NCBI GenBank assembly: GCA_016718385.1
Contig: JADKDK010000014.1
Span: 1-23,362, forward strand
Length of the DNA stretch: 23,362 nt
Reading direction: 5' to 3'
Source of the DNA: Gammaproteobacteria bacterium
Lineage (GTDB): Bacteria > Pseudomonadota > Gammaproteobacteria > Pseudomonadales > UBA5518
Shown in pieces: positions 1 to 8,741 of this stretch (position 1 is its first letter; each line of letters starts with the position of its first letter). Below the pieces are notes generated by a model. That model saw only the letters and a program-made list of their open reading frames with translations. It did not search any database and was not told the DNA's origin. Both the position numbers and the translations under genes were made by a program.

Positions 1-1170
1 CTCGACCACGGGTTGGACGCCGCCAGACGCAGCTGCTGGCTGCGCCGCTGCTGGCGAGGAGCAGAGGCCGCAAAGGCGACACAGCCGTCGAATACCGGCT
101 GCCGCATGGCGTGGTGCCGCCGATATCGCGGCAATCGCCGCGACGCTTCACCGTGCGCTGCGCAAGCTCGGCGACGCGCTGGAAGGCGCCGAAGACGGCG
201 CTGTCGCGCCAGCTCGATACAGGCGGCGCGGCGGCTGAGGATCGCTACGCGGTGATGAGGCTCTCGATCAGGCGCGCGTGCAGCGGCTGGCGGGGCTGTG
301 GAGATCCCGGAGCCCGGCGCGATCCCACCGGCGCGGCGCCCCAGCCGCTGGATCCGCGCCAGCGGCAGCGGTCGAGCGCGGATCTAGAGGTCTGCGCCGC
401 GCCGGTGCTGGCCGCGACGTGCTGCGCGACGGCATCTGGACGCGTGCGGCGGGCGCCGTGCTGACCTCAGCCACGCTGACGGCGCTCAGCAAGTTCGGCC
501 GTATCGTGATGCGCCGGGGCTGCCCGCAGATTGCGTGTTCGCGACGGTGCCCAGTCCCTACGACTACCGCGGCCGTACCTGCCTCGCGTACGCTCGCCCG
601 CGCCTCGACCCGGGCGATCCGGTAGCGCACACGAAGGAGTCGCTGACTGGCTCCGACGCCGGCCTCGATCGCGCCGAGGGCGAGCCCAGGTACTGTTCGC
701 CCCTCGCGCAAGCAGAGCCTGAGGGTCTACGACCGCGTGAACCGGGGGCTGCGCGACCGCATCCTACTGCAGAGCCTCCGCTGCAAGCGGGAACTGCGGC
801 TGCACCGCGAGCGTGTCGATGCCGGCGGGCTCGAGTGATCTTCAGACTCTCGCCAAAGCCGCCGAGGGCGCCATCGACCTGCCCGGGGGCTACGCAAGCC
901 ACGTGGTGATCGCGAAGCTGCCTTTCGCGGTGCCGACGATCCGGTGGAAGCGGCGCTCGCCGAAGCGGGTCGAGTCGCGCGGCGACAGTCCGTTCATGGA
1001 ATCTCAGTACCCCGACGCGGCGCTGCGACTGGGTGCGCGAGCAGACAGCTGCTGCACCGAGAGGACACCGGGCGCATCCTGCCTCGACCGTCGGCGGTCA
1101 CCCGCCAGTGCGGGCGCGGGATCCTCAATTCCCTGCCGCCCGTTTCGTCCGCCGGGGTCGCCTGGGATAG
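1..1170 (+). CDS. dinG: ATP-dependent DNA helicase DinG, C-terminal part, multiply frameshifted
   Basis: DinG is an XPD-like superfamily 2 DNA helicase with an iron-sulfur cluster that unwinds damage-associated DNA structures. The 5' part lies outside the window. Joining peptides from all three forward frames gives a continuous DinG C-terminal half: GAVLTSATLTALSKFGR (about 450-500), FATVPSPYDYRG (about 538-573), IDLPGGYASHVVIAKLPFAVPT (two adjacent stretches, about 873-940), then EAALAEAGRV, PDAALRL and GRGILNSLPP near the end. These match helicase motifs IV to VI and the C-terminus of the family. The stop is probably the TAG at 1168-1170, in the frame reading RFVRRGRLG. I count at least eight frame changes in 1.1 kb. 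Because essentially every segment is still recognisable, sequence error is likelier than long decay. Identity is fairly sure; exact boundaries are not. Confidence 0.75.
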
Positions 1171-1570
1171 ACGGCCGTGTCCGGTATCGCCGCGCTGCTG
1201 ATCGACCTCGAGGGCGCGGCGCTCCGCCTGCTCTAGGACGCCGACGAGCGCTCCGCCCGAGGCGCTGGCCAGCACACAGCCGTTCTGCATCGACACGCTG
1301 GACTTCCCGCAGTAGCTTGCGGTTCATGTTTCCTGCGGCGCATACGGCGCTGCTCGATGCGGACCCGCCGCTGCCCCCGGCCTGACAGTGCCGCCGTCGC
1401 CGAAAATGGCGGCGTAAAGTTCAGCGCCGGTGAGGCGCTCGACGTGATCGCGTTGTTGCGCCGGATCGGCCCCTCGCCGTCGTGGCCGCGTCCATAAGCC
1501 CGGACGTAGGTTCTTGCGTCGAACGGTTGGTCCGGACATTATCCGCCCGAAGCCGGAGCCACGGGCAAAA
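1171..1570. other. Convergent gap between dinG and the receptor gene, no gene recognised
   Basis: Four hundred bases separate the presumed end of dinG from the end of the TonB-dependent receptor gene. No peptide in any frame resembles a known family. A weak GTG-initiated stretch near 1178 (SGIAALLIDLEG) ends at a TAG within about 20 codons; it could be the damaged start of another gene, but I cannot name it. At 1506-1524 the sequence GTAGGTTC, seven bases, then GAAC looks like a damaged copy of the GTRG-headed palindrome found elsewhere in this window, in the expected place between convergent genes. Confidence 0.4.
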
Positions 1571-3981
1571 CTAAATGATTGCCCCACCGCGAGTCCATAA
1601 TTGCGCGGCTCGATCATGGGCACGTTGGTGAACACGCCCGAGGAGAGCCGGTGACGAAAATGCAAACCACGCTTCATCTTCCATGTGTTCCTGGCGAAGG
1701 CGCACGAACCCAGGTCGTCGGGCGCGAGCAAGAGTCGCCCTGCGCGTTCCAGACGTCCAGGTCGAATCGCGTCGATCGGATCGCGGTTGAATATGCGCCC
1801 ATACATCCTCCTGCCGGTAGTAGTCAGGCGGCGCGAGGAATGTAGTCGCCCGTCGGCCTGAACTCGTACCCTGCCCGCCAGGCTGACCGTCGGCTCCGGG
1901 GAATTGATCAGCTGGTTGCCGGAGAGGTCCACCGCCACGCCGTCGGAGACGGGAGCAGGGGGGCGGCAGGGAGGACTGGCCCGCTGCAGCTGTTGAGCTG
2001 CGCCACGCCGGGCGAAGGGGCGCCGTTGGCGGTTGATCACGCAGTTTCGAGGCATTGAGGATTTGTCGCTCGGTCAGCGTGACGTCGCTGCGCCCGCTGC
2101 CGTGGGGTCGCGCGTGTCCACCGGGCGAAATCCTTCACCTCGGTGTGCAGGGTGAAACGATGTTGGCGTTGAACGCCAGTGCTCGTCAGGCGCGAACAGG
2201 AACTCCGATTCGAGCCCGTAGATCTCCCGGCATCAGCGTTCTCGTTGAACGAGGTGCGGTTGACGATCTTCGAGACCTGCAGCCCCTCGTGGTCGTAGAA
2301 AAAGGCCGTGATGTTCGCACACCGGGTGTTGTCGAGCAGCGTGTTCTTGGCGCCGATCTCGAAGGCGTCGATGCATTCCAGCTCGTAGGTCGCCGCGGTG
2401 TCCGGAAACAGCGCCCGGTCGAAGGCAGGTTGAAACCGCCGCCCTAGCCGCCGCGCAGTACGAGGCGTAAACAGCGTGGCGTCGGTGAAGCTCACTTGCG
2501 GGCTCCGGTCCAGCGCCGCGCGGCCCAGTGGTCTCCTCCCACTTTTCGTTGTCGAGCGCCCGGCAGCTCCTGCCCGCCCGGTGATCGTGCCGTCGAAACC
2601 GAACGGCACGAAGAGTTGTACAGGTACTGCACGTCGTCGATGTCCTTCCTCGTCGACGGTGTGGCGCAGGCCCAGCGTCAGCTGGGTCGTCGCGCGAGCT
2701 GGTAGTAGAGCTCGCCGAACCAGCGCTGGATTCGAGCTCGTAGGAATTGACGCGGTTGATGTAGCTCGGCGCCGTGTACGCGAAGCCCGTCGCGCAGGCC
2801 GGCGTGCCGAGGAAGGTGCCCGCCACGGCCGGGTAGACCACGCTGAAATAGTCGAGACCGGACGCGATCACGTAATATCCGTTGAAGGTGTCGGCCTCCA
2901 TGTAGAAGGCGCCCGCGAAGAAGTCGAGCGCTCCGTCGTAGTTCGATGCGACATGCACCTCGAAGCTCGACTGGTCGGTTTCCTGGTTGGACTGGTCGTA
3001 CCAGCGTTTCGTCGGCCTCGTAGACCGGCGTGAAGTCCATGTTGACCTTGCGCATGTCGCGCGGGTTCTCGCTCTGATCGTTGCTCAGCGCCGGCGTCGG
3101 GGCGAACGCGGCGAGGCGGCTCGGCAGCAGCCCGGTCAGCTGCGCCAGCGGGTTCACGGTTTCGAAGGCGAGCCGGTCGGGCAGGCAGCCCATCACGCCG
3201 CTGGGATCGTTGTGGCACATCTGCTTCTGGCTGCGCGTGCGCGTGCTGTCCTCCTCGAAATACGAGGCCATCAGGTCGACGGTGGTCTCGTCGTCCGGTG
3301 CCCAGCGCAGCGAGGCGCGCACCGAGTACTGGTCGCGGTCGTCCACGTCGTCGCCGGTGTGGATGTTCTCGGTGTAGCCGTCGCGCGCAGGCCGATGCCG
3401 GCGATGCGAACCCGCGAACCGTTCGCCGAGCGGCACGTTCAGCGCGCCCTCGATCTGCGTGTGGTCGTAGTTGCCGTACTTGCCCTCGGCGTAGCCGCCG
3501 AGCGCACCGGTTTCCGCGGTTTTCGTGATCATGTTGACCGCGCCGCCCGTGGAGTTGCGCCCGTACAGCGTACCCTGCGGGCCGCGCAGTATCGCGACCT
3601 GCTCGACGTCGTAGTACTCGGTCTCGAACAGGCGCGGGAACAGGATGGGGACCTCGTTGACATGGATGCCCACACCATCGTCGGAGCCGGCGGCCACCAG
3701 TGCGGTGCCGATGCCGCGGATCGCGAAGTTGTTGCTGGTGAAGTTGCCCTTGGCGTAGGACACGTTCCGGGTGCCGCGAAGCGCATGTCGCCGAAGGTGG
3801 AGATCTGCTGCGATTTGAGCGCGGCCGCGTCGAAGGCGGTGACCGCGATCGGTACGTCCTGCGCCGATTCCGCGCGTTTCTGCGCGGTGACGATGATTTC
3901 CTCCAGTTGCGCCAGGGCGCTGTGTGGCAGCAGGACGGCAACGACGGCAGCGAGCGTACGACGGATCGCAGGAGGCGGCAT
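1571..3981 (-). CDS. TonB-dependent outer-membrane receptor, frameshifted
   Basis: A 22-strand beta-barrel receptor that takes up a scarce ligand across the outer membrane using TonB-ExbBD energy; the substrate cannot be told from sequence. The start at 3981 gives a signal peptide (MPPPAIRRTLAAVVAVLLPHS, cut after ALA) and has AAGGGG seven bases upstream. The mature end begins with a TonB-box-like EEIIVTAQKR. The plug follows, with FAIRGIG and VAILRGPQGTLYGRNSTGGA. The barrel can be traced through three frames: YEADETL, GYYVIASGLDYFSVVYPAV, YELECIDAFEIGAKN, SLAGRVRVQ, and the final EPRNYGLAVG. A TAG at 1571-1573 ends it. The total is about 800 residues, normal for the family. Breaks lie near 3775, 2990, 2700, 2440, 2220, 2050, 1850 and 1700. 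The ATG at 4012 is less likely because it would add residues before the signal peptide. No transport or regulatory genes flank it. Confidence 0.85.
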
Positions 3982-4063
3982 GCAGGTTCCCCTTGTCGTT
4001 TTGCGTTGTCATGCGAATCGGGATCGGGTGCCGCCCTTACTGCCTGCCGGCACGTGCAGGCTG

Positions 4064-4093
4064 AATATAGGAACCCTGTGTGGGTGGCGTCAA
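4064..4093 (-). promoter_or_regulatory. Sigma-70 promoter of the TonB-dependent receptor gene
   Basis: On the minus strand TTGACG (4088-4093) and TATATT (4064-4069) are separated by 18 bases, close to the sigma-70 consensus. The predicted transcript starts near 4057 and has a leader of about 75 bases. The leader opens with a hairpin (GCCTGC at 4042-4047 pairing with GCAGGC at 4056-4061). I see no clear Fur box. Confidence 0.6.
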
Positions 4094-4169
4094 TGTGCGC
4101 GACACGCGTGGGCGGCCGCGGCGCTTGCTGCTATGCTGCGCCGTCGCGCAACGAGGGAATCACGCCACC

Positions 4170-4814
4170 ATGCCGTTAAAGGTCTACGTCACGCCGGTCA
4201 CGCCGTTCGAGCAGAACTGCTCGGTCATCGTGTGCGAGAAAACGCATATCGCGGCGGTGGTGGATCCGGGCGGCGACCTGCATCGCATCCGCAGCGTGCT
4301 GGAAAAGGCCGGCGCGCGTCTCGGCAAGATACTGCTCACGCACGCCCACATCGATCATGCGGGCGCGACGGCCGAGCTCGCGCGCGAGAGCGGCGTACCC
4401 ATCGAGGGGCCGCAGCGCGGCGACGAGTTCTGGATCCAGGGCCTGCCCGAGCAGGGCCGGATGTTCGGCTTCGCCGCTGCGGAGAGCTTCACGCCCGATC
4501 GCTGGCTGGAGCAGGGCGATACCGTGCAGGTGGGGGAATGCGAACTGCAGGTGCTGCACTGCCCGGGCCACACGCCGGGGCATGTGGTGTTCTACAGCGT
4601 CGAGCAGCGCCTCGCGATCGTGGGCGACGTGCTGTTTGCCGGGTCGGTGGGGCGCACGGACCTTCCCGGCGGCGATCATCGCCAGTTGGTCGATTCGATC
4701 CGCAACCGGCTGTGGCCGCTGGGCGACGACGTGACCTTCATCCCGGGACACGGGCCGCGCTCGACCTTCGGCCAGGAACGGCGCACGAATCCCTTCGTCG
4801 GCGATGGCCGCTGA
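4170..4814 (+). CDS. gloC: Metallo-beta-lactamase-fold hydrolase, YcbL/GloC type (glyoxalase II-like)
   Basis: A 214-residue cytoplasmic hydrolase of the glyoxalase II group, expected to cleave thioesters such as S-lactoylglutathione. The frame is intact. The metal-binding signature THAHIDH is at residues 57-63, with further ligands H134 (LHCPGH), D153 (VGDVLF) and H194 (IPGHG). The GRTDLPGGDH stretch (161-170) and the length closely match E. coli YcbL (215 residues), now called GloC. The upstream in-frame ATG at about 4092 would add a tail that matches nothing; the chosen ATG has GAGGGA about ten bases before it. A TATGCT at 4132-4137 could be the -10 box, but no good -35 accompanies it. The gene is divergent from the receptor and convergent with the small secreted protein gene, from which it is separated by a REP palindrome. 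Confidence 0.92.
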   Translation: MPLKVYVTPVTPFEQNCSVIVCEKTHIAAVVDPGGDLHRIRSVLEKAGARLGKILLTHAHIDHAGATAELARESGVPIEGPQRGDEFWIQGLPEQGRMFGFAAAESFTPDRWLEQGDTVQVGECELQVLHCPGHTPGHVVFYSVEQRLAIVGDVLFAGSVGRTDLPGGDHRQLVDSIRNRLWPLGDDVTFIPGHGPRSTFGQERRTNPFVGDGR

Positions 4815-4823
4815 GGGAGGATC

Positions 4824-4849
4824 GTGGGTCCGAATTCATTCGGACGCAC
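4824..4849 (+). repeat. REP-type palindrome, copy 1 (between convergent genes)
   Basis: The head GTGG is followed by GTCCGAAT, TC, ATTCGGAC: an 8-bp perfect stem (4828-4845). It can be read as 12 bp with one mismatch if the flanking GTG and CAC are included. It lies nine bases after the gloC stop and three before the stop of the opposing gene. It fits the 22-base repeat family seen at 11293, 18781 and 18837. It may also end transcription from both sides, although no T-run follows. Confidence 0.65.
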
Positions 4850-4852
4850 GAT

Positions 4853-5278
4853 TCACATCGGCTCCAGCTTGCCCTTGTCCGCCGCGTCGGTTTCAGGCGC
4901 CACGTAGGGTTCGAACCTGCCGAGTCCGCAGCTCGCGCCGCGATCCAGTCCCGAGCCCATGTGGGTGACCACCCAGATGATGTCCTGGCTGCACAGCTGG
5001 CTGATGCTGGTCTTGTAACCGAAACTCTTTTCGAATCCCAGTCCGGGGCAGCGATGCGGCAGGCGGTTGACGAGCGTTTCGTTGCCGGTCATCTCGAACA
5101 GGATCGTGCGGTCATCGAGCACCCGGGTGTTCTGGATGCGTTTCAGGGGAATGCAATTCAGGCCGACGCCCCCACTGGCTGGTCCGGTTGCAGCCGGCGC
5201 AACCTCCTGCGCGAGCAGAGTGGCCGCGGGCAGTTGCAGGCACGCCATGGCGAGTGCAGCGCACAACTGGCGGTTCAT
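4853..5278 (-). CDS. Small secreted protein with four conserved-looking cysteines, function unknown
   Basis: An intact 141-residue product. Residues 1-23 form a signal peptide (LCAALAMACLQLPAATLLA), so the protein should be periplasmic. The mature part has exactly four cysteines (42, 77, 96, 117), suggesting two disulfide bonds. Its core reads IQNTRVLDDRTILFEMTG, then RCPGLGFEKSFGYKTSISQLC and GASCGLGRFEPY. I recall similar short secreted proteins from sphingomonads and other proteobacteria, possibly the DUF6491-like group, but I cannot confirm the family and no function is known to me. It lies 71 bases downstream of the ATP-grasp ligase gene on the same strand, so it may be the last gene of that operon. 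The ATG at 5278 is chosen because it begins the signal peptide; the reading frame continues upstream without similarity to anything. Confidence 0.75.
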   Translation of the reverse strand: MNRQLCAALAMACLQLPAATLLAQEVAPAATGPASGGVGLNCIPLKRIQNTRVLDDRTILFEMTGNETLVNRLPHRCPGLGFEKSFGYKTSISQLCSQDIIWVVTHMGSGLDRGASCGLGRFEPYVAPETDAADKGKLEPM

Positions 5279-5349
5279 GCCGAAAACCTCCGGGGCGGCG
5301 TGGTTGACGAGGAACGCTGCGGTGGCGCAACCGCGCACCGCCTGATCGC

Positions 5350-6333
5350 TCAGACCGCTTTGGCCAGCGCGGGTTCCGTGCCGAAGGCGCTCATGCTGAA
5401 TTGCACGCGCTCCTCGACCGGGCGCTGCGGGTTCGCCGCCGCCTCGCGCGCGATGCGGCGGATGCGCGGCGACAGCCCGGTGTTGTTGGCGATCTGGATC
5501 GCGAGACCCGGGCGCGCGTTCAGTTCCATGATCAGCGGGCCACGGTTGCGGTCCATCACGATGTCGGCGCCGAGATAGCCCAGGCCGGTGATCTCGTAGC
5601 AACTCGCGCCGAGGCACATCAGTTCGTGCCAGTGGGGGATCGTCAGCGTGTTCAGCGGCAGACCGGTGTCCGGGTGCAGCTCGAGCGGGCGGTTGTACTG
5701 CACCGCGAACAGCGAGCGCCCGGTCGCGAGGTCGAGCCCCACGCCGACCGCGCCCTGGTGCAGATTGGCCTTGCCGTCCGAGGCGTGCGTCGCCAGGCGC
5801 ATCATCGACATCACCGGGTAGCCCATGAACACGATGATGCGGATATCCGGGATGCCCTCGTAGCTGAGCCCGTTGAACTGCGGGTCCATCTCGACCAGCG
5901 CCTCGATCATCGCCACGTCGGGCTTGCCGCCGAGGCTGTAGAGGCCGCTCAGGATGTTGGAGACGTGGCGCGTGACGTCGAGGTGCGTGACCTCGTCGCC
6001 GCTCGACTTGATGAACACGTCGTCGCGCTTGCCGACAATGACCTTGATGCCCTTGCCGCCGCTGCCGCGGCTCGGCTTGATCACGAAGCTGTCGTACTTG
6101 GCCAGCAGTTCGCCCATGGTCTCCACTTCGTGCTGCTCGCGCACCACGCCGTAGAGCTTCGGTACCGCCAGCCCGCGCTGCTCGGCGAGCAGCTTGGTCT
6201 TCAGCTTGTCGTCTACCAGCGGGTAGAGCCTGCGCTGGTTGTAGCGCGCGATGAACCAGTTGCGCTCGTTCATCCCCAGCAGCCCGACCTGGCGCAGGCG
6301 CCCGGGGTTGGCGAACGGGTTGGCAAAACGCAT
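5350..6333 (-). CDS. RimK-related alpha-L-glutamate ligase-like ATP-grasp protein
   Basis: A 327-residue cytoplasmic ligase of the ATP-grasp fold, in the RimK-related group annotated as alpha-L-glutamate ligase-like. Such enzymes join an amino acid to a carboxylate through an acyl phosphate; this subgroup's substrate is not known to me. Residues 36-48 (LYPLVDDKLKTKL) are typical of the subgroup. The ATP-binding lysine and glycine loop are at 85-95 (IKPSRGSGGKG). The second half holds DIRIIVF (163-169), D257 in GADIVMD and the metal ligands E270 and N272 in MELNARPG. The frame is intact. The start at 6333 comes one base after the stop of the upstream 7TM gene (TGA, G, ATG), so the two are probably translationally coupled. 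The conserved partners (retropepsin-like lipoprotein and 7TM inactive transglutaminase) support this assignment. Confidence 0.9.
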   Translation of the reverse strand: MRFANPFANPGRLRQVGLLGMNERNWFIARYNQRRLYPLVDDKLKTKLLAEQRGLAVPKLYGVVREQHEVETMGELLAKYDSFVIKPSRGSGGKGIKVIVGKRDDVFIKSSGDEVTHLDVTRHVSNILSGLYSLGGKPDVAMIEALVEMDPQFNGLSYEGIPDIRIIVFMGYPVMSMMRLATHASDGKANLHQGAVGVGLDLATGRSLFAVQYNRPLELHPDTGLPLNTLTIPHWHELMCLGASCYEITGLGYLGADIVMDRNRGPLIMELNARPGLAIQIANNTGLSPRIRRIAREAAANPQRPVEERVQFSMSAFGTEPALAKAV

Positions 6334-6334
6334 C

Positions 6335-7866
6335 TCAGCGGTTCTCCACCAGCGGGGTGAAGCGTTTCAGCTCGGTCAGGCGGTAGCCCGTGTACTGGCC
6401 GATCAGCATGATCAGCGCCAGCTGCACCAGCAGCAACTCCGGGAAGTTGAAGGTGAGGTGCGCGACCAGTGCGTTGCTCATCAGCAGGTAGGCCGCCGTG
6501 GCCACGAGCAGGCTGCCGCCGCCCTGGATCGCGACTTCCTTCGGTCCTTCCTCCTCCCACAGGATCGACATGCGCTCGATGGTCCAGGACAGGATGATCA
6601 TCGGGAAGAAGGTGATCGTGAGGATCTGGTTCAGCCCGAGCTTGTAGCTCAGGATGCGGATGCCCGACATCAGGCCGATGACCACCGTGACCACGGACGA
6701 TATCCGCCCGATCAGCAGCAGGTTCAGCCGCGCCGGTGGAAGCGGATGAAGAGACCGGCGCCGACCACGATCAGGAACAGCAGCAGGCCCCACAGCAGCG
6801 TGGTCTGGATGAAGGCCAGCGCGATCAGGATCGGCATGAAGGTGCCCGAGGTGCGCAGACCGATCAGGATGCGGAAGATCGCCACCACCAGCGTGCCGAT
6901 CGGCACCAGCAGGATGGTCTTGAAGGCGTTCTGTTCCTCGATCGGCAGCGAGTAGATCGAGAAGTCGATCAGCGCCGCGCGGTTGTCGACGGCGTTGGCC
7001 AGCGCGATGTCGCGCGCGGGACGGTAGCTGCGCAAGATCGAGAAAGTCACCTGCGACTCGCGCCCGCCCTCGACATCCAGCAGCGAGACATCGCCGCGAC
7101 GCCAGATCATGAAGTCGGCGGGCTTGCCGGCGCGCGCGCTGCGCGGGTCGAAAATCTTCCACTCGTCCTCGTCCCAGACTTCGATCAGGTCCACCAGCTT
7201 CTGGCGCCGACGGTCGTCCTCGAGCACCAGCCCGCGCACGATACGGTTCGGGATGCCGGCCAGCGACAGCAGCTGCAGCGCGGTCTCGGCGATGAAGGCG
7301 GGGTCGCGGTTCTCGCCGAGCAGGAAGGCGGCGTTCTGCGACAGCGGTTCCACGGTCAGCGCGCGCAACAACTGGGTCGCGAAGGTTTCGGTGTTGGCCG
7401 ACACCGCGTGGATCTCGTCGAGCAGCGCGGAGGCCGAGGCGGCCTTGGCGCTGTCGAACTCGGGCGGTACCGGCGACGATGGCGCGATCACCTCGGCCGC
7501 CTGGTCCAGCGCCCCCGGATAGACCTGCAGGCGGTAATAGAGGAGCTGCTTGCCATCGGCCTCGCGGCGCGTCCATTGCGCGCGGCGGCTGCCGTCTGGC
7601 TGGTCGATCTCCGCGAAGCCGTAGCCCGAGGTCGTGAAGTTCTCGTTGACGATCTCGATGCCCTGTTGCGAATCGGGCAGCGCCAGCGACACCACCACCG
7701 GCGCGCCGCTCGCCTCGAACTCGACCTTGGACTCCACCGTCCACACGGCCACCTTCTCGTAGGGAAGCAACGGGAATCCGAGCGCGAAGTGCTTGTACAG
7801 CGCCATGCTGAGCCCCAGCAGGGCGAGCAGGAACGCGACGATGTAGACCTTCAGCTTTTCTTTCAT
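6335..7866 (-). CDS. Inactive transglutaminase fused to seven transmembrane helices, one frameshift
   Basis: An inner-membrane protein of about 509 residues. An N-terminal helix (about 6-24) is followed by a periplasmic transglutaminase-like domain (roughly 60-290), then a cluster of hydrophobic helices to the C-terminus. The domain keeps the fold signature AGIPNRIVRGLV and the aspartate of FDP. The catalytic cysteine position reads ALQLLSLAG and the histidine position reads VDLIEVWD, so the Cys-His pair is missing and it should be non-catalytic. This is the known architecture of the inactive transglutaminase/7TM family, encoded beside RimK-like ligases. The reading frame breaks once, near 6730: FIRFHRRG stops, while PARLNLLLIGR continues in another frame. 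One missing base would explain it, and both halves are otherwise full length. It probably acts as a sensor or scaffold linking periplasmic and cytoplasmic partners; that is inference. Confidence 0.88.
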
Positions 7867-7900
7867 GCGAACTCCGCCCCGGCGGATTCAGTTGGTGCGG

Positions 7901-8611
7901 CTATTCCGGCCTGGTGAAGCGGCGTCCCACGTCGACCACGGCCTGGTCGCGCAGGAAGTTTCTCCCGATCAGCACGGGATAGGCGGACGAGGAGCGGTCG
8001 GTGAGCGCGAACTCGGTGAACTGCGAGATACCGGCGATCGTGACCTTGAGGCTGACGATGTAGCGCTTGGAATTGGCGCCATCCTTCGGCGCGATGGAGC
8101 GCACGACCGGACGCGAGACCTCGACGCCCTGGCCTGTACCGGTATCGACGAGCTGGAACTTCACCCAGGTCTTGCCATCGCGTTCGAACGCGCGCACGTC
8201 CAGTGCGTGCAGCGAGGAGCCCGCCGTGCCGGTGTCGAGCCGCGCGCTGAGTTGCAATCCCGGGGGCTCGATGCGCGCGTGCTCGATCTCGCCGAGCACG
8301 GCCAGCGCCGTCTGCGGCGGCGCGCGCTTCGCAGGTGCCGGAGGCGGTGGCGGCGCTGGCGGCGGCGTGCACACCACCGGCTCGGGTTCGGGTGCGGGCT
8401 CCTCCGGAGTCACCGGCCCGGCGGGCGGCGCCGGGGCCTGTTCCGGCGGCGTGACCGTTGCCGCCGGCGGTTGCGGCAGGGGTTCAGGAGCCGGCGCGGG
8501 TGTTGCCGTCGGCGTGGGCGATTCGGGCTTCTCGGGCGTGGTGCCGCAACCCTGCAGCAGGAGCGCAAGGGATATGCACAGCGCGGCGACGCAACGGTTC
8601 CGGCTCATCAT
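7901..8611 (-). CDS. Retropepsin-like aspartic protease lipoprotein (PF05618-type, called ATP-dependent zinc protease)
   Basis: A 236-residue outer-envelope lipoprotein. The signal peptide ends in a lipobox LQGC with the lipidated cysteine at 22. Residues 30-100 are a proline-rich, low-complexity linker that could span periplasmic space. The domain from 105 to 236 is the PF05618 fold. It is often named ATP-dependent zinc protease, but the sequence shows a retropepsin aspartate motif, LDTG (125-128), followed by SSLHA, and a second strand YPVLIGRNFL (211-220). Like viral retropepsins, it would need to dimerise to be active. The frame is intact. Start: ATG at 8611 or the adjacent ATG at 8608; neither has a strong ribosome site, and both give the same signal peptide. 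It is the first gene of the operon, 34 bases before the 7TM gene. A role in cell-envelope or osmotic homeostasis has, as I recall, been proposed for homologues. Confidence 0.88.
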   Translation of the reverse strand: MMSRNRCVAALCISLALLLQGCGTTPEKPESPTPTATPAPAPEPLPQPPAATVTPPEQAPAPPAGPVTPEEPAPEPEPVVCTPPPAPPPPPAPAKRAPPQTALAVLGEIEHARIEPPGLQLSARLDTGTAGSSLHALDVRAFERDGKTWVKFQLVDTGTGQGVEVSRPVVRSIAPKDGANSKRYIVSLKVTIAGISQFTEFALTDRSSSAYPVLIGRNFLRDQAVVDVGRRFTRPE

Positions 8612-8648
8612 TCGGGGTGAAATTCCGCATGGGTTCAAGGCTGCGCAA

Positions 8649-8677
8649 ACTATAGAGCCCGCGCGGGCGGGCGGCAA
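8649..8677 (-). promoter_or_regulatory. Promoter of the retropepsin/7TM/ATP-grasp operon, with a palindromic spacer
   Basis: Minus strand: TTGCCG (8672-8677), a 17-base spacer, then TATAGT (8649-8654), about 40 bases before the start codon. The spacer contains a perfect 12-base palindrome, GCCCGCGCGGGC (8657-8668), which could be an operator or just GC-rich sequence. The rest of 8612-8741 holds nothing else that I recognise. Confidence 0.55.
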
Positions 8678-8741
8678 TCAACGGGCTTTGTCGCGAGGAT
8701 GATGGCGCGGCTTTGTGACAACTTTTACCGGGAGCCACGCC

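Noticed and set aside
4828..4845. Hairpin after gloC considered as an ordinary Rho-independent terminator only
   Set aside because: There is no T-run on either side, and the 22-base unit with its GTGG head recurs elsewhere, so a repeat element is the better description, although it may also terminate.
2987..5578. 863-codon plus-strand open frame
   Set aside because: It is antisense to the TonB-dependent receptor and runs through gloC in another frame. It is long only because high-GC antisense frames lack stops, and its peptide matches nothing.
6736..7917. 393-codon plus-strand open frame over the 7TM gene
   Set aside because: Antisense shadow; Gln/Arg/His-rich with no family resemblance, while the minus strand encodes a clear membrane protein.
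8341..8520. GC-rich near-repetitive stretch considered as a tandem repeat or CRISPR-like array
   Set aside because: It encodes the proline-rich linker of the retropepsin lipoprotein. The unit is irregular and there are no spacers.
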